Part shown: positions 8,991 to 22,009 of the stretch, piece by piece
Layout of the letters: the number at the start of each line of letters is the position of its first letter
Position numbering within the stretch: the first letter of the stretch is position 1
Origin: Phellopilus nigrolimitatus
Taxonomy: Eukaryota; Basidiomycota; Agaricomycetes; Hymenochaetales; Hymenochaetaceae
Reading direction: 5' to 3'
Assembly: GCA_021029095.1 (NCBI GenBank)
Contig: JAJOHG010000038.1
Coordinates: forward strand, 1-64,000
Length of the DNA stretch: 64,000 nt
Position numbers and translations under genes: made by a program
Notes under the pieces: model-generated
The model's database searches: none
Told to the model about the DNA's origin: nothing
What the model saw: only the letters and a program-made list of their open reading frames with translations

Positions 8991-11900
8991 ATGCCGCTGT
9001 TGCGTATCGAACTATGCGACTTCAAGAGCTACCGCGGTCATCATGTTATTGGCCCGTTCACCCCGTTCACTTCCATTATCGGCCCTAATGGTGCCGGCAA
9101 GTCAAACCTCATGGACGCCATCTCCTTCGTACTTGGGATCAAGAGCGCGCAACTCCGGAGCAGCCAGCTCAAAGATCTTGTATACCGCGGACGCAGGCTC
9201 GAGAAGGGAGATGCGGATGCGTCAGGTGCCGTGGATGACGATGAAGAAGAGGATGAGGAAGGCGGAGCCGGGGAGGGGGACGCGAAGAAAGCTTGGGTTC
9301 TTGCCGTGTACGAGGACGCTGAGAAGAAGGAATGGAATTACCGGCGAACGTGAGCTCAGCCATTCGTGTCTGATGCAATTCTCATCATGTCTCAGGATAT
9401 CAACGAGTGGCTCGAGCGAGTACAAGATGAACAATCAAGTCATTTCAGCCCAAGCATACTCTGCTGCACTCGCAAAACACAACATCCTCACCAAGGCGAA
9501 GAACTTCCTCGTCTTCCAGGGTGACGTCGAACATATTGCGTCTCAGTCGCCCAAAGACCTTACGCGTCTTGTCGAACAAATCAGCGGTTCTCTTGAACTT
9601 TCCGCTGAGTACGAGCGAGCGAAGAAGGCTGTCGACCGCGCGGCGGAAAATGCTACAGAGAGCTTTAACAAGAAGCGTGGCTTTGCGGGAGAAATTAAGG
9701 TGTTCAAGGAACAAATGACTGAGGCGGAGCGCTTCGAGGAGCTTGTTGCTAAGCGCGTATGTATCTATTTCGTCGAGTGTCTGCGCATTTTCTGACCGAT
9801 AACGGCTTTACAGGATGATTTCATTCTCAGGCGCTTCCTTTGGAAGCTCTTCCACATTGAGGAGCAAATCGAAGAGGATGCCAGCGAAATCAAAGAGAAG
9901 AACAAAACGCTCACAGGACTTCGCAAGGACCAAGCTATACATGACAAGGCCCTTGAGGAAGCTCGAGCGAAGCAAGCGAAGGCGCGCTCGGAGGTTGTCA
10001 CGGCAGAGAAGAAAGTTAAGAAGGCCGAAAAGGCACTGGAGAGCCGGGTAAGACCCTGTTGTTGTTGAACAAACATTATAACCTCAATTGTTTGCGAAGA
10101 AACCGGACCTTGTCGCAGCAGAAAGTAAGATCCTTCATGCACAGCGCAAACTGCGAAATCACGAGGCGACACGCGAGCTTGCTGCTAAGGATGCTAAAAA
10201 GAAAGAGGAGCTACTGACCGTCTTGCGGAAGGACTTGGTCGCAGAGAAGAAAGCAGCTGAAGCAGCAAAGGGTACGTCAGACTTCCCATTTCTTCTACTC
10301 ATTTGGTTTCTGATTGTTCTAAAATTTAGAAGCCGCACGGCGTGCATCCCAGAAAAATCTTTCGCTGAGCGAGGAGAGTCTGGAGGAGTACAATCACTTA
10401 AAGGCACAGGCTAACACTCGAGCCGTGGACGAACGCCAGGCACTTCAGGCTCTCGGGCGCGACGAGAAGACGGGTGCACGAACGCTCGCAGGTCTGCAAG
10501 AGGTTTTCTCTGGCTTCGAAGATAAGAAAACGAAACTCGAGAACGAAATATCCGACGTTGAAGAGAAGAAAGGAGAGGTGAAGACTTATCTCATTGATTG
10601 AATCCTAGGAATGCTAATAATAATGGGATTTTCTGAAGCTTGAAGCCAAAGTATCATCTTTACAGGGCGACTATAGTCGTGCGAAGCAGGAGCTGAACAA
10701 CCAGCAGACTGAATTTGCTCGTATCGTGTATGTCCTATTTTTTTTCTAGACCGAAATTATCTCACGAGCATATTTTGTACAATGTTATTTTAGTCAGCTC
10801 GAAACAGAGCTTAATGAGAAGCTCGGTGAATGCCACGAAAAGCTTCTTCAAGCTGGAGTCGATAAAAAGGAATCAGAGCGAGATGCACGATTAAAAGAGA
10901 CATTTTCAAATCTCCAACGCATTTTCCCTGGTATGTTGCATTTGTTTTTCAGGTAGAAGGGAAAGTCTCAAGAATGATTGTAGGTGTACGAGGAAGGGTA
11001 GTGGATTTGTGCAAGCCCACCCAGCGGAAGTACGAGACAGCAGTCTCCGTCATTTTGGGTCGCAACATAGACGCTGTTGTCGTCGACCAGGAGAAGACAG
11101 CCATCGAATGCATCGAGGTAACGCGTTACATTTTGAGATAATCGTTTCCTCGATCTTACTCTATGCCTGCTATTTAGTACATGCGGAATCAGCGTGCGGG
11201 TCAAGCGACGTTCATCCCTCTGGACACCATCCAGGTGAAGCCAATCAATGACAAGTACCGGAGCTTTGCGAAGGGCGCTCGCCTCGCTGTCGATGTAATT
11301 CAGTATGAGCCCGCCGTGGAACGCGCGATGCATTATGCATGCGGGAATGCGCTTGTTTGCGACACGATGGACGTTGCTCGTTACGTGTGCTACGACAAGG
11401 GCCAGGAGGTGAAAGGTACTGGGGCTGTTTATCGTATTCCTGTGCAATTTCAAATGTCTAACGCATTCTTGACATGCGTAATAGCTGTTACTCTTGAAGG
11501 CACGGTCATTCATAAAAGTGGGCTTATTACTGGTGGTCGGAGCTCGCACGCGAACAACAAAAAGTGGGAAGAAAAGGACATTCAAGGTGTGTTTTTCTCA
11601 ACTTGCCGTTTCTGTTCGTTCTTACTTGAGATCTATGAAAGGCGTGTACCGAGTGCGGGACTCTTTGCTCTCGCAGCTTAGAGACTTAAACAAGTCAAAG
11701 CCACGTAGCAAGGCAGATGAGAATCTCGTTGCTGAAATTACCCGGCTCGAGTCTTCACTTACTTTAGCGAAAGACGACCTAGTAAGTAACCCATTCTTTC
11801 TGACATGACATTTATAGCTAAAGGGGGACGGCAGGCCGCGCTGAATGCAAGTCTGAAAGGCAAGCGTGACGAGCTCAAGCATGTCAAGAGTGAGTTGAAG

Positions 11901-13910
11901 AAAAAAGCGCCGGAATTGAAACAGGTCGGTGTATAAACGAATAAAAGGGTATACTAGGTTCTTACCAAAATTACTCAGGCAAAGACAAATTACGATGCAC
12001 TGGTCATGGAGATTGAGGAGCTATCAGCTGTCGTTAACGAAGCAGAAGATGCAGTTTTCGCAAAGTTCTGCGAAGAGATTGGCGTAGAAAATATCCGAGA
12101 GTATGAGTCGCGACAGCTCAAGGTTGCTCAAGAAGAGGCCAATGCTCGTCTGCGGTTTGACACGCAGATCGCACGTCTGACGCATCAGTAAGCTCTCTTG
12201 GGTTATATCATCTCGCGCATGCTCAATCCGATGTTTAGGTCCAAGTTTGAGGAACAGCAATTGACAGCTTTGCAGGAACGCCTCACCGCCCTCGACAATG
12301 CTATAAATGCTGAACGTACAGCCATTGGGAAGCATGAAGGGGAAAAACATGCGACACAGGAAGAGATCGATCAAGCGCAGGAGGCGATTACTGAGTTACA
12401 GGATGAGCTGAAGGAATTGAACGAAGTCCTTGATGGGAAGACGAAAGAGCTCGAAGCGGTGAAGAAAAATACATCGAAAGCCTCTAAGGTCCTTGATCAA
12501 GCATTGAAGGATATCGCGACAAGGGTGCGTTAACGTGCTATGTTCGATTCTACATTTTCTAACGCCTTTTTCCCAGAATGATGACATAGAGAAGCTCGCG
12601 TCTGAAAGATCAACCATCTATCGAAGATGTCGTCTCGAAGAGATTGACCTGCCTTTGCTGTCAGGAAATTTAAAGGATGTGCCGATTGAAGAGGTAAGCA
12701 TTCAAGGCAAAATCCATATAGCGTACGATGTAGCGTTTATTTTCTTTTTTCTTTTTTGCAAATTACAGAATCTTCGGGAGGAAGTCACAATGGATGTCGA
12801 CGAGGAGGACGGCACGCAGAGACCTCGTCGCATAGCTGACTACGGGATTGAGGTTGACTTTGAGCAAATGGAGGATGAGGAGCGTGAAGTGAGTATACTT
12901 GAGCTCATGCCCAACTCGTAGTGTCCTGACAAAGAGCAGGATGCGTCGGCAGAGATGGCCGCCCAATTCGATTCTTCAATCACGAAATTGAATGCAGAGA
13001 TCGAGCGCATGGCCCCGAACATGAAAGCCATCGACCGGTGAGTACATTTTCTTTAATCAGCCAAGCTTTTATTTATACTATTGATATAGGCTCGAAGACG
13101 TGCAATCCAAACTCGAGGGCACTGAAAAAGAAGCGGAGAAAGCTCGCAGGGAGTCTAAGAAAGCACGAGATGAATTCAACGACATCAGAAAGCGCCGGTC
13201 GGTGCAAATAAATCTGCATGCAATCTATCGTTCTCATTTGGTTGATCTTAACAGATGCGATCTCTTTAACAAAGCCTTCACTCACATTTCTGAATGCATC
13301 GATCAGATCTACAAAGATCTTACGAAGGGGAAAGCAGCGCCCTTGGGCGGTGTAGCGTACTTGAGTTTAGAAGACAACGAGGTAAGTAAATTTACAAAAT
13401 GCCTTTAATTGGTCATCGACCACACCTCCGATTTAAGGAACCGTACGTGGGTGGCATCAAATACCACGCCATGCCGCCGATGAAGCGCTTCAGAGACATG
13501 GAGCAACTTTCTGGTGGTGAAAAGACAGTTGCGGCTCTCGCGCTCCTTTTCGCAGTTCACAGGTACGGTTGTCTGTGGTTATCGCTTAAATCCTATTTCT
13601 TACTTGCATATCAGCTATCAACCAGCACCTTTCTTCGTCCTTGACGAAGTCGATGCTGCTCTGGATAACACCAACGTTGCCAAGATAGCGAACTACATTC
13701 GTCAGCAGGCATCGATTGCGTTCCAGTTTATCGTCATTAGTCTGAAGGGCTCGTTGTATGAACGTGGTAATTCATTGGTAGGAATTTATCGCGACCAGGA
13801 TGTGAATAGCTCGAGCTCTCTGACCTTAGACGTGAGTATTTATTGTCACTCTTAGAATGCACAAACTGATTGGTACGTTTGTATCCTAGCTTACTCAATA
13901 TGACGATTAG
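8991..13910 (+). CDS. SMC1: Cohesin subunit SMC1, 22 exons
   Basis: Core cohesin ATPase that pairs with SMC3 to hold sister chromatids. Start [16 protein letters not shown]; Walker [10 protein letters not shown] near residue 35; coiled coil; hinge ([15 protein letters not shown] through [12 protein letters not shown], about residues 530-670); second coiled coil; signature QLSGGEKT and Walker [13 protein letters not shown] near residues 1140-1185; end LTLDLTQYDD. Exons: 8991-9349, 9396-9756, 9814-10047, 10100-10271, 10330-10577, 10639-10727, 10794-10930, 10984-11117, 11178-11415, 11485-11586, 11642-11781, 11835-11924, 11979-12187, 12239-12524, 12577-12693, 12769-12888, 12940-13037, 13090-13197, 13255-13381, 13438-13562, 13615-13831, 13890-13910. 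They sum to 3732 nt (1243 residues), the usual SMC1 length, with no stop. Oddity: a Glu/Asp-rich insertion (about residues 70-95) in the N-terminal ATPase lobe, where animal SMC1 has a short loop. Confidence 0.97.
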
Positions 13911-14227
13911 TCGTCGTAACTATTACGATCAGCTTATGGTGCCTTCACTTCGCTTTATCTTATTCGTTCTCAGTGTTTTCTGTCATATTTGCGATTGTAA
14001 TAACAATATGTAGCACGTAAGCATGGAATCCCAACTAAAGAAAGAGGTTCAGAGTAGATGCACCGGGACAAGCCATAGGTGCCAAAGAAAAGCAAGAATT
14101 ATGCGGAAAGGTACAAGTACTCCAGAATTAAACGTGCGTAGTCGTCATGAAAGCATATGCAATAATGAGAGCAGCATCTCGAATGGTGTCGCTGGATAGC
14201 AATAAGAAATAAACGTTAGAATAAACA
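13911..14227. other. Intergenic region between convergent genes
   Basis: 317 bp between the SMC1 stop and the stop of the minus-strand gene. AT-rich, likely both 3' UTRs and terminators; no other feature seen. Confidence 0.6.
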
Positions 14228-17200
14228 TCACCGCTGGTGGGACGAAAACGAATGCGAATCGAAAGAGGGGATCACTTCTACAGGGCCGAATGTAGTGCGG
14301 CGGCTCTGGCGGTCTTGTCGCCCGGTAGGTTCGGGCTCTTCTAGCGGGTCCGCCCTGTCAGGGTCCTCAGGCGTGTTGCCAAAGTAGGACTGGATGATGG
14401 CACCAGGAGTCATAGTGTTCTGGCTGGGAGGGGCCGGAAAATCAGAAAGTTGCGAGATGCGAGAGGCGCTGGACGTAGAGGTCATGTAGCTCGCGCGTGT
14501 GTCGGCGGCAGATGATGTGGGAGGCGCAAGACTGGTGCGGGAGGGATGGCGTCCGCGGTTGTCATGCGATCCTGGACGTAGACCGCGATCCGGAGATCTC
14601 GGTAAGTCGCCAAAGTAAGAACCGTGCGCAGATGTGCGTTGCGCATGCGACATGGTGACTGGATCAGGCGTAGCAAGTGCTGGGACTTCACCTACGCGAT
14701 AGATAATCTCTGGAGACACGACAATGAGTCGCTGAGGTTCACATGATTATAATAATTTATATGAACATACCAGTGCCGTCCTCATTCTCAAACCGTTCCA
14801 GTATAGATGAGGCACGGGAAGATTCTACATCTTCAGGTATCAAGTGCGAAGGATCGTTAGAACTCAAAGGGCGAGATGTCGGTATTCTCAGAGGAAGAGT
14901 GGCACCAGGAGAAGATCCCTGTGACAGTATCGCATGCGAATCGTCAAAGTCTTCCTCAATGTTCATGAGCGAGCCATTGTGCCTGCTTAGTTCCTCGTCC
15001 CTTCCGAGAATATGCCGCCCGTCATCTACATGAGAGCTGTACTGTAAGCTGAGTTGACGGTGGAGGTTTGTCAGCGCACTGCCAGAGTCGCTCCTCGAGA
15101 GCGAAGCAGGAATACGACGATTTGCGCCATTGCTCACTTCCCGCGAGTTCGCCGCTCTCGCCAGCTCACTTGGGGGTATATGCCTACTCGAGCTTCCTGC
15201 AGTCTGCTGCCCGGGTCTGTAGAAGAGGTCACTGTAGTCTTCCATGTCATCGAACTTCTTGAATTGCCGAGGAGAGGTCATTGGCGACGAATCGAGGGAG
15301 ACCGGTGCTTGGGACGAATTTGATCCAGAGGCGAAGACGGACATTGACGTTGGATGCTGAGGCGCAGAGAGATTCGCATTGCTGTCTTCATCCTGAGAAT
15401 TTCGCCACGAATCGTGGCCAGATACTTCGTCGATTTGCGGCATCGTGCTCTTGTAGTAAGCTGTCGATCGCCCTGCCGGCGGTATAATGAGAATCTGCGC
15501 ATCAGTCCTGCCGAAATCTGCGTCTTCGTCATTCTCGATCTGCTTGTCCACCTGATCGTCGTCCATACTCCCACGGCTGAACGCCACGCTAAGCGCCTCC
15601 TCCACCCCAAGCGCATCGCTGTTGCGATTTGCGCGGCTAGGATTGCACCGGAGAGTAAGGCGAGTACTGAAATTCGTCTGGCTGAACCTCGCGCACTTTT
15701 CCTGTACCGACCTGTGCGAACATGCTTGCAGGCGACGGCAATTGCAGTGTCGGGCGAGAGAGCGGCTTGGCTACAGCATATGGATGGGGAAGAGATGGTT
15801 TGTGAGTATGACTATGAGAGGCAGTTTCGGGAACTCGACGCCGTGTGTTGACGTCGTTAAGCGCCGAATCATCCAGTGTATGATCTGCCATCTTCGAGAG
15901 ATGCGGACCAGCGTAATCAGATACACGGGGAGCATCGCTGGTACGCTGTACCCCAGAAGCAGAAGCATACGGATGGTCTGCAAACGAGAACAGTTGTTCC
16001 GGGTTCTCGAGGAGAGCGGTCGGGGTCGAAAGGGCGATGCCCACACCAGAATGGCTCGTAGAATCGCCGCTGCGATCTGACGGCACCGGAGAAGATGAAG
16101 CCGCGGCAGCCTGAGGTCGCGGTATGCTAAGTTGGGATGCTGCGTGCGGAGCGACGAGTACGACGCCGTCTCTTCCTGCTTCTCTCCTGTCCTCGCGAGC
16201 ATCCAGCCTGATGAACTTGGTTCGATCAAGTTCCAACGCATTGTCCAGTGCCATGGCCCTCTCGTCAACGGGAGACATGTCCTTGTTGAATGCGCACAAT
16301 CCTGCCGCATTCGCGGAGCTCTTGACGTTCTTCAGCACGGACTTGTTCCAGGACTCCTTCCGTGCATGGCCACGCGACGTGCCTGTACCTAACCCGCCCT
16401 GGCTCGCGTTGCTCGTGTTCCGCGAATGTGACGAGGTCGTATTTACCCCGGTGCTATTTGTGCCCCCGCTCTTTGTTCCTGAGGAGGCGTTAGCGAACGA
16501 AACTTTCGGCTTCAGCGTCTGGTGACCGTGGAACGCAGTTGCCGCGATCAGGTCAAAGCTTGTAGCGAGCTCACTTTCATCTTCTGCTGTCTTCGTGGGG
16601 AGCTTCGCCTTGGCCTTCATCCGCGATCGCGAAAGCGACCTTGATCGCTTGTTTTGAAACGATCGTGAAGCCATTTGTTTCCATTCGTCCCTTTCCTTGT
16701 TCAAAGCCTCATTCGTCTTTAGCACCCTGTGAATAAATAAGCCAATGGCTTAGACAATGTCATTTTGTAGAGAACTTACGTCGTAAGAGATGGTACTGGA
16801 GAGGGTAGCGCGAGATCGTCTTGAGCAAAAGACTTTGGTCGTGGAGGTCGCAAGGTCTTCGATGGTCCAGCCTTAGGTGGTGGGGCTTGTGGTGGGGCAG
16901 GAGGTGGAGTAGGGGAAAGTGCGAGGGGAGGAAGAGGAGGGAAATAACGAGCGGAGGACCAGACGGCGGCGTGAGCGGACTCTTCTGGCTATCCGCGGCA
17001 CTTTTCGAGCCAAAAAAAGTCTTTCTGTTTTTTGCCCATGACTGTAGAGGTGCGGAATGAGGGTGGACGTTTGTGACGGGGCTATCGGGCGGGCTGATGA
17101 CGTGTGCCGCCTTCATGCGGAAGCGCGGGCGGGGAAGAGCAGCGCGTCGCACCACGTCTCCGCGCTCAGCCATTTCCCGCTCGCGCTCGACGGGCTGGGG

Positions 17201-18579
17201 CTGTTCGCGGACGACCCGCCGCCGGCGTGCGCTTTCGCGTGCTGCGCGCCGGCTCCACGCAGGTTCGGCGTCGACACGGAGGCTTTGAGCTTGCTGGTCG
17301 AGTTGCGCAAACTGGCGAAGCTCTTCGAGGACGAGAGGAAAGGGACTGTGAGATTAAGGGTGGGGGGCTTTTGCTCACGGGAGCTTGGCTTCGAGGGCCG
17401 CCCCATGTAGCGCGAGTGTTCGCGGTGGCCCGCTGAGGGAAAGGCAACGGCGTAAGGATGCCGTTCGTAGGGAGAGGTTGCCCTGATAGCTTCAGGCAAG
17501 CCTGTTGGAGGTACGTGCTCCACCTGCTCATTATAGCGACGCTGCTGGGACATGGGAGGAGCAGGCGCAGATGATGAAGCAGCATGCGCCGGAGGAACTG
17601 CCGTATTCGCTCTTGGTCTCACTAGATGGGCATTCGCAGGTACCTGGCTTCTCCCCCCGATCGTCGCCGAGCGGTCGCGCGTGTGCGTACCTCCTTGCGG
17701 GGTGGCGTGGTACGCGCTCATACTCGGACGGCTGAAGTGCGTCTCCACCGACGGCCGGCCCCCGCCGCCCGAGTGTATCGAGGGCACGATGGGCGACGCG
17801 CTTTTCCTGGACGTCGTGCGCCCGAACGTCCAGAAGCTCGCGAAGGACTCACGTTGCGACGCGGTAGACGGCGCTCCGTGTTGGGGCTGGGTGTGCTCGG
17901 CGAGATCATGAACTTGTCCAGATCCGGATGCATGTCCGTGGCCATGTCCGTGTCCGTGCACGTTTCCATGCGGATGGCTGAAGCGCTGCGCAGGAATGGG
18001 GCTTTCGCCGATCCCTACGCCGCGCACGTTGTTGTTGTGCACGCGCGGCGAGACGGGGCTCGCGATTGGCGACACAACCGCCCGCCCGCGCCGCTCGTCG
18101 CCACCGCCACCGCCACCGCCGAGTGTCGCGATCGACTCCGAGTACTTGGACGACGCCGAGAACCCACGGGCGCGCGCACGCCCGCGGTCCTCGTCGTAGA
18201 ACGACTCCTGCACGTGTCCGTGCGCGGAGGATCCGTGTCCGTGCCCATGCCCGGACGCGGAGCCGCCACCGTGTCCGAACGCGCCGCGATCACGCTCGAA
18301 CGGGTCTAGAACGCCGCCCCCGCGTTCGCCCCAGCCGCCCGTGTCCCGATCCTTCCCCTTCCCCGCGTTTCGACCGCCCATTCCGCCCGCGTCCTTCGGT
18401 TCCTCGTACGGCCCGTTGTAGGGGATGTACCACTCCGCGTCGTTCGCGTCGGTGTACTGCCGCGGCGACTGCGACGCCCCCGGCGGAACGGACGTCCACA
18501 GGCCGAGCCCCGCACCTATACGCGCGAGTCGAGAGAGTGGTGGCGCGGGCTGCGTGGACGACGTGGCGGCCGCGGTCAT
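14228..18579 (-). CDS. Conserved disordered protein of unknown function, frames interrupted
   Basis: Four long minus-strand frames belong to one gene. From 18579 (MTAAATSSTQ): WYIPYNGPYE, a Gly-rich tract, a GHGHGHGHG tract, many Ser/Pro segments and KWLSAETWCDALLFP; then PRPRFRMKAAHV and a proline-rich tract; a clean 53-nt intron (16779-16727); VLKTNEALNKERDEWKQMA, RSRSLSRSR and long Ser-rich stretches (16726-15640); then EEALSVAFSRGSMDDD to 14757 and a last segment ending at 14228. I know no named domain; the WLSAETWCDALLFPRPR core looks conserved in Agaricomycetes (recollection). The frames do not connect: single-base shifts are needed near 17119, between about 16940 and 16980, near 15640, and at a 39-bp gap near 14720-14757. 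Either base-call errors in a C-rich region or a decaying gene. Function unknown. Confidence 0.6.
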
Positions 18580-20104
18580 CTGCAGAGGACGGACGGAGGT
18601 GAAGACGGCGTTTTCTGAAGAAGTGTCGGCAAGAAGAGTGGAAGCGAGGCAGAATAGCTGCTCACGTTCTTTCAGTCGGCGGTGCCCACGGCCCGTACGG
18701 CTTCGCGTATGGCCGCAGCACGTCGGCACCTATGGTGTTGCAGCTCGATCGCGCCTCCGCAAGTCTGTGTGTAAAATTTCGGCCTAACGGGTGCGCGGCG
18801 CGCTAGACACTGCTTTTCGGCGCACAATCCGCGCTTGCGCTTTGATGCGGAACGCGAAGTCGGCACAGACGGCGATAGCAGTGCTCAAGGGCGTGTTTTT
18901 GAGAGCGTTGGAGGCGGCAGGGACAATGGAAGTAGCGAGGGAACGCCCTTCTCGACGTCCATGGACGCCTTCAACGCCTTCAAGCACTTGACAAATGTAA
19001 TACTACGGTGAAAAGTATTCGTGAGAAAACATCCTGTGCTCATTCGGCTTATTTGGAATTGTCTTTCACATTTCTCAACCCGACATGACCGTAATATGTA
19101 GGTCCTCGAATCAAAACATCTGTTGTGCTTTTTCTGTTACATGATGCTTCTACGCTGTGCTTATATCTCTCAAACTTTGGATGCAAGTCATCAAGAAATC
19201 AAACGCGAACTGATATCCAGCTTTGATCTACTTGGAACGAAGCATACGGACTCAGTCGCAGAATTCACCCGCTGTTCTTCTTCAACTCCCATCTGCCGCG
19301 GTGAGCGGACTAGTAGCATGAATGATATGTCATTGCTTGGGAACCGCCAGACCATCCTTGCCCTTGTTTATCTCACCGGTCAGCGTCCAATTGTTTTCTG
19401 TTAGCCCTGTCTCTCGGTCTCCCTGGCATTACGTTGGGGGAATACGCGGCGATAGTCGGACGTGTCTAGTTGCGCTGCTTGAGAGACTCGGATGATGGAG
19501 AAGTTATGCGGCGTGTTTTTACAGAAGCCATAAACTCGTCAACTTCTTAACGAATGGCCCAAGGAAAATGCCACGAAGTACTTGTCCATCACTTTCAGAA
19601 ATAGTTGACGGACATATGCCGCTGGAGATAACAGTCGACATGTCATCGTTCTTCGCTTCTCTCCTGCACCGGGCTTCCACTGCCCTGACCGAGCGCGTCA
19701 CTTGAGCTCTTGTCATCAACACCTGCCGGCGTCACCGTTTGACAGAATCAGCCTTCAAGACGTAGCCTACTGCGAGTGTGCCTAGATTTTTTCTCTATCA
19801 AACGGACAAATTCTGGCGCTCAAGCCAGGCACATCTTTGACCGAATCTCTCGGCTGTAAAGCTCTTTCGAAAAGCAACATTTGCGGATCGTGTCGCTGTC
19901 GGGTGTACATGCCTCTACTGATTGACTGGTTTATGTAGTAGTTTCTCGTTACAGTGAGTGACTAAACCCGATACCATTTGAATATGCCATGCTATGTTAT
20001 AACCGACTCGGAACCATAGAGGATCTCAACATTGTCTTTATATAGCGTATATTTTCGACAAATTCGTGCCCGAATTTTAGACAATTTTAAACATTGCTTA
20101 TATA
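18580..20104. other. Gene-poor region
   Basis: 18580-19000 is GC-rich 5' flank of the minus-strand gene and contains short frames on both strands that I cannot assign. 19000-20104 is AT-richer and has no coding signal I trust. Confidence 0.4.
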
Positions 20105-21421
20105 CAGTTGAATATCTCATCCATAATATCTAATGATGCATGAAAAATCCGGGAACCGACTTCGTTCCCACCAATCTCAGCCAAAATATGCAAGCAACAA
20201 TAATTCATTTTGCATAATTGTTTTACATTAGTAGATCCTATTTAGGAGGGTAATTGCCAACAAAACCACCCATATTTAGCATCTCCAGGCTGACCTAATT
20301 GATCTTTAGCATATCTGACAGTAGCGTCTTTTTTTCGGTAATGGATGCTACGGTGTAGCCTCTAAAGAAACTCATCAGGCTTCTGTCAGACCTTGTTTTC
20401 TCTTTTTTTGTAAATCTGCTAAGAAAGAATATGCCGAAGGGATGAATTAGTGTTCTCAAAGGCCGGGTCAGACCCGTGCTGACCCGGAGTCGACCACAAC
20501 CTGACTTGCGGGTCAGGTCACTAGCGGATCAGGTCAAGCTGGGCCGTTGCTGGCCGTGCTGGTCGAGTCAAGGTCAGCATCAGCCAGAATTTCCCGACCC
20601 GCCTCGACCCCGGGCCGACCTTGACCCGGAAGTACTTGAGAGGTAGACAAGAAGCTGTGAAAGCTTGAGAAATTTCCGACCCAAGTCCACTCAGATATGT
20701 AATTTCCTAAACCAGACATTAATTTTCAGTTCTTTTGTGACAAATATACTGCATATGGTACAGGTGGATTTAAAAAGTTACGGACCGGCCGAAAAAGGAA
20801 GATGTGTCGACGCGCGTCAAAACTGTGATAAAAAATCTCGACGCACCAAATAAAAACCTCATAATCATTGTGGTTCTTGTTGATTTGTTCCGCAGTCAAG
20901 CCACAGGAGCCATACCCTTGAAAAAACTGGCATTGCAAGGGTGCTCAAGAGCTGGCACGAACAATTTCCTTCTTCGACTTGCAGTTTCGTGTCACTGCTT
21001 ACAAAGCTAAGGTTGGATTATATGCACCAAGTTGAATATGGTTTTCTAGCTTCCTAGAGAAAGGGAACATTTCTGTTAGCATTTTATTGTGATGAGTGTC
21101 TTATAAAGTGCAAATGGCATCTATAAAGTATTTTTGGAGAACATTTTATGGAAAAATATGTTTACTTGCAGGTCGGTGGCCGGCCCCGGGTCGACCCTGG
21201 CCTGACCTGCTAGGTCAGGTCAGCAATGGGTCACAGCGGGTCAGGTCAAGGTCAGCTAAGATTCAGAAAATCCCGACCTGGCCAGGTCAGGGTCGGGTGA
21301 AAAGGTACTCTGACCTGGCCCGGCCTGACCTTTGAGAATACTTCCACATACTATTGCATAATATTTAATAATGCATACAAAACCTCGGAACGGACATGAT
21401 GCATTATGAGATATTCAACTG
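20105..21421. mobile_element. Pogo-like non-autonomous transposon, 1317 bp
   Basis: Perfect 16-bp terminal inverted repeats CAGTTGAATATCTCAT (20105-20120) and its reverse complement (21406-21421), flanked by TA on both sides. CAGT-GAA termini with TA duplication are the pattern of Tc1/mariner-pogo elements, and a second family with related ends occurs at 53808. Homology between the arms continues imperfectly inward through a TAATGCAT phrase. No transposase frame inside; the middle is filled by the foldback at 20452-21341. Confidence 0.75.
20452..21341. mobile_element. GGTCAGG-rich foldback element nested in the pogo-like element
   Basis: The outer ends TTCTCAAAGGCCGGGTCAG (20453 on) and its near reverse complement ending CCTGACCTTTGAGAATAC (to 21341) form terminal inverted repeats. 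Each arm is packed with GGTCAGG/CCTGACC-type words; the centre (20640-21160) is AT-rich. No coding capacity. Target duplication not clear. Confidence 0.6.
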
Positions 21422-21531
21422 TATATATATACGCACTCTCCAGAGATCTATGCAATGGTAGATAACAGCTTTCTTGCGAGGAGTCCAGGTCCCTCCATTT
21501 CTATGCATTTTGAGGTTTATACGTTGATAGC

Positions 21532-21556
21532 TTATGCATTATGAGATGATCAACTG
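21532..21556. repeat. Solitary pogo-like terminal repeat
   Basis: TATGCATTATGAGATGATCAACTG repeats the right terminus of the neighbouring 1317-bp element with a 3-base difference and no partner, so it is probably the relic of another copy. Confidence 0.5.
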
Positions 21557-21636
21557 CCTTTTGCAAGAATAACGGGAGTCGAGTATGACGGTCGCTATCG
21601 GACAAAAAACATTGGACTTGGGGATTTTGGACTTTG

Positions 21637-21910
21637 ACTTGGGAAATTCATCGATGATCACTAGTGATCACTGGTGAAAACCAAGTCCAAGAGCTATTCA
21701 TCGATGATCACTAGTGATCACTAGTGATCATCGATGATCATCGATGAATGGAGACTTGGAATTCACTAGCCATCAATGATCATCAATGAAAAAAGTTATG
21801 TTTTCATTGATCACTAGTGATCACTAGTGATGACTACTCATTGATGATCATCAATGATCATCAATGAGTAATGATTTTTACAAGTCAAATCCTCAATCAT
21901 CGTTCATTGA
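21637..21910. repeat. Left subterminal palindrome array
   Basis: Runs of interlocking palindromes TGATCA, ACTAGT and ATCGAT, arranged as GATCACTAGTGATC and GATCATCGATGATC, interrupted by the GGACTTGG and GTTTTCA phrases. The mirror array lies at the right end (25820-26195). Such sequence can fold on itself repeatedly; it has no open frame. Confidence 0.85.
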
Positions 21911-22009
21911 TGATGCATGAAAACGACTTGAAAGGCCAGTTTTATTACAAATATTCTCCTTTCCGACCAGACCCGACATCCCTATGACACATTGTTCCTT
22001 GGCGGTACC

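Noticed and set aside
15354..16525. Plus-strand frames opposite the disordered minus-strand gene
   Set aside because: Antisense shadows of a Ser-rich gene; no start context, intron structure or domain.
21637..21910. CRISPR-like or restriction-related repeat
   Set aside because: The repeats are short interlocking palindromes without unique spacers, in a eukaryotic genome, and are tied to transposon ends.
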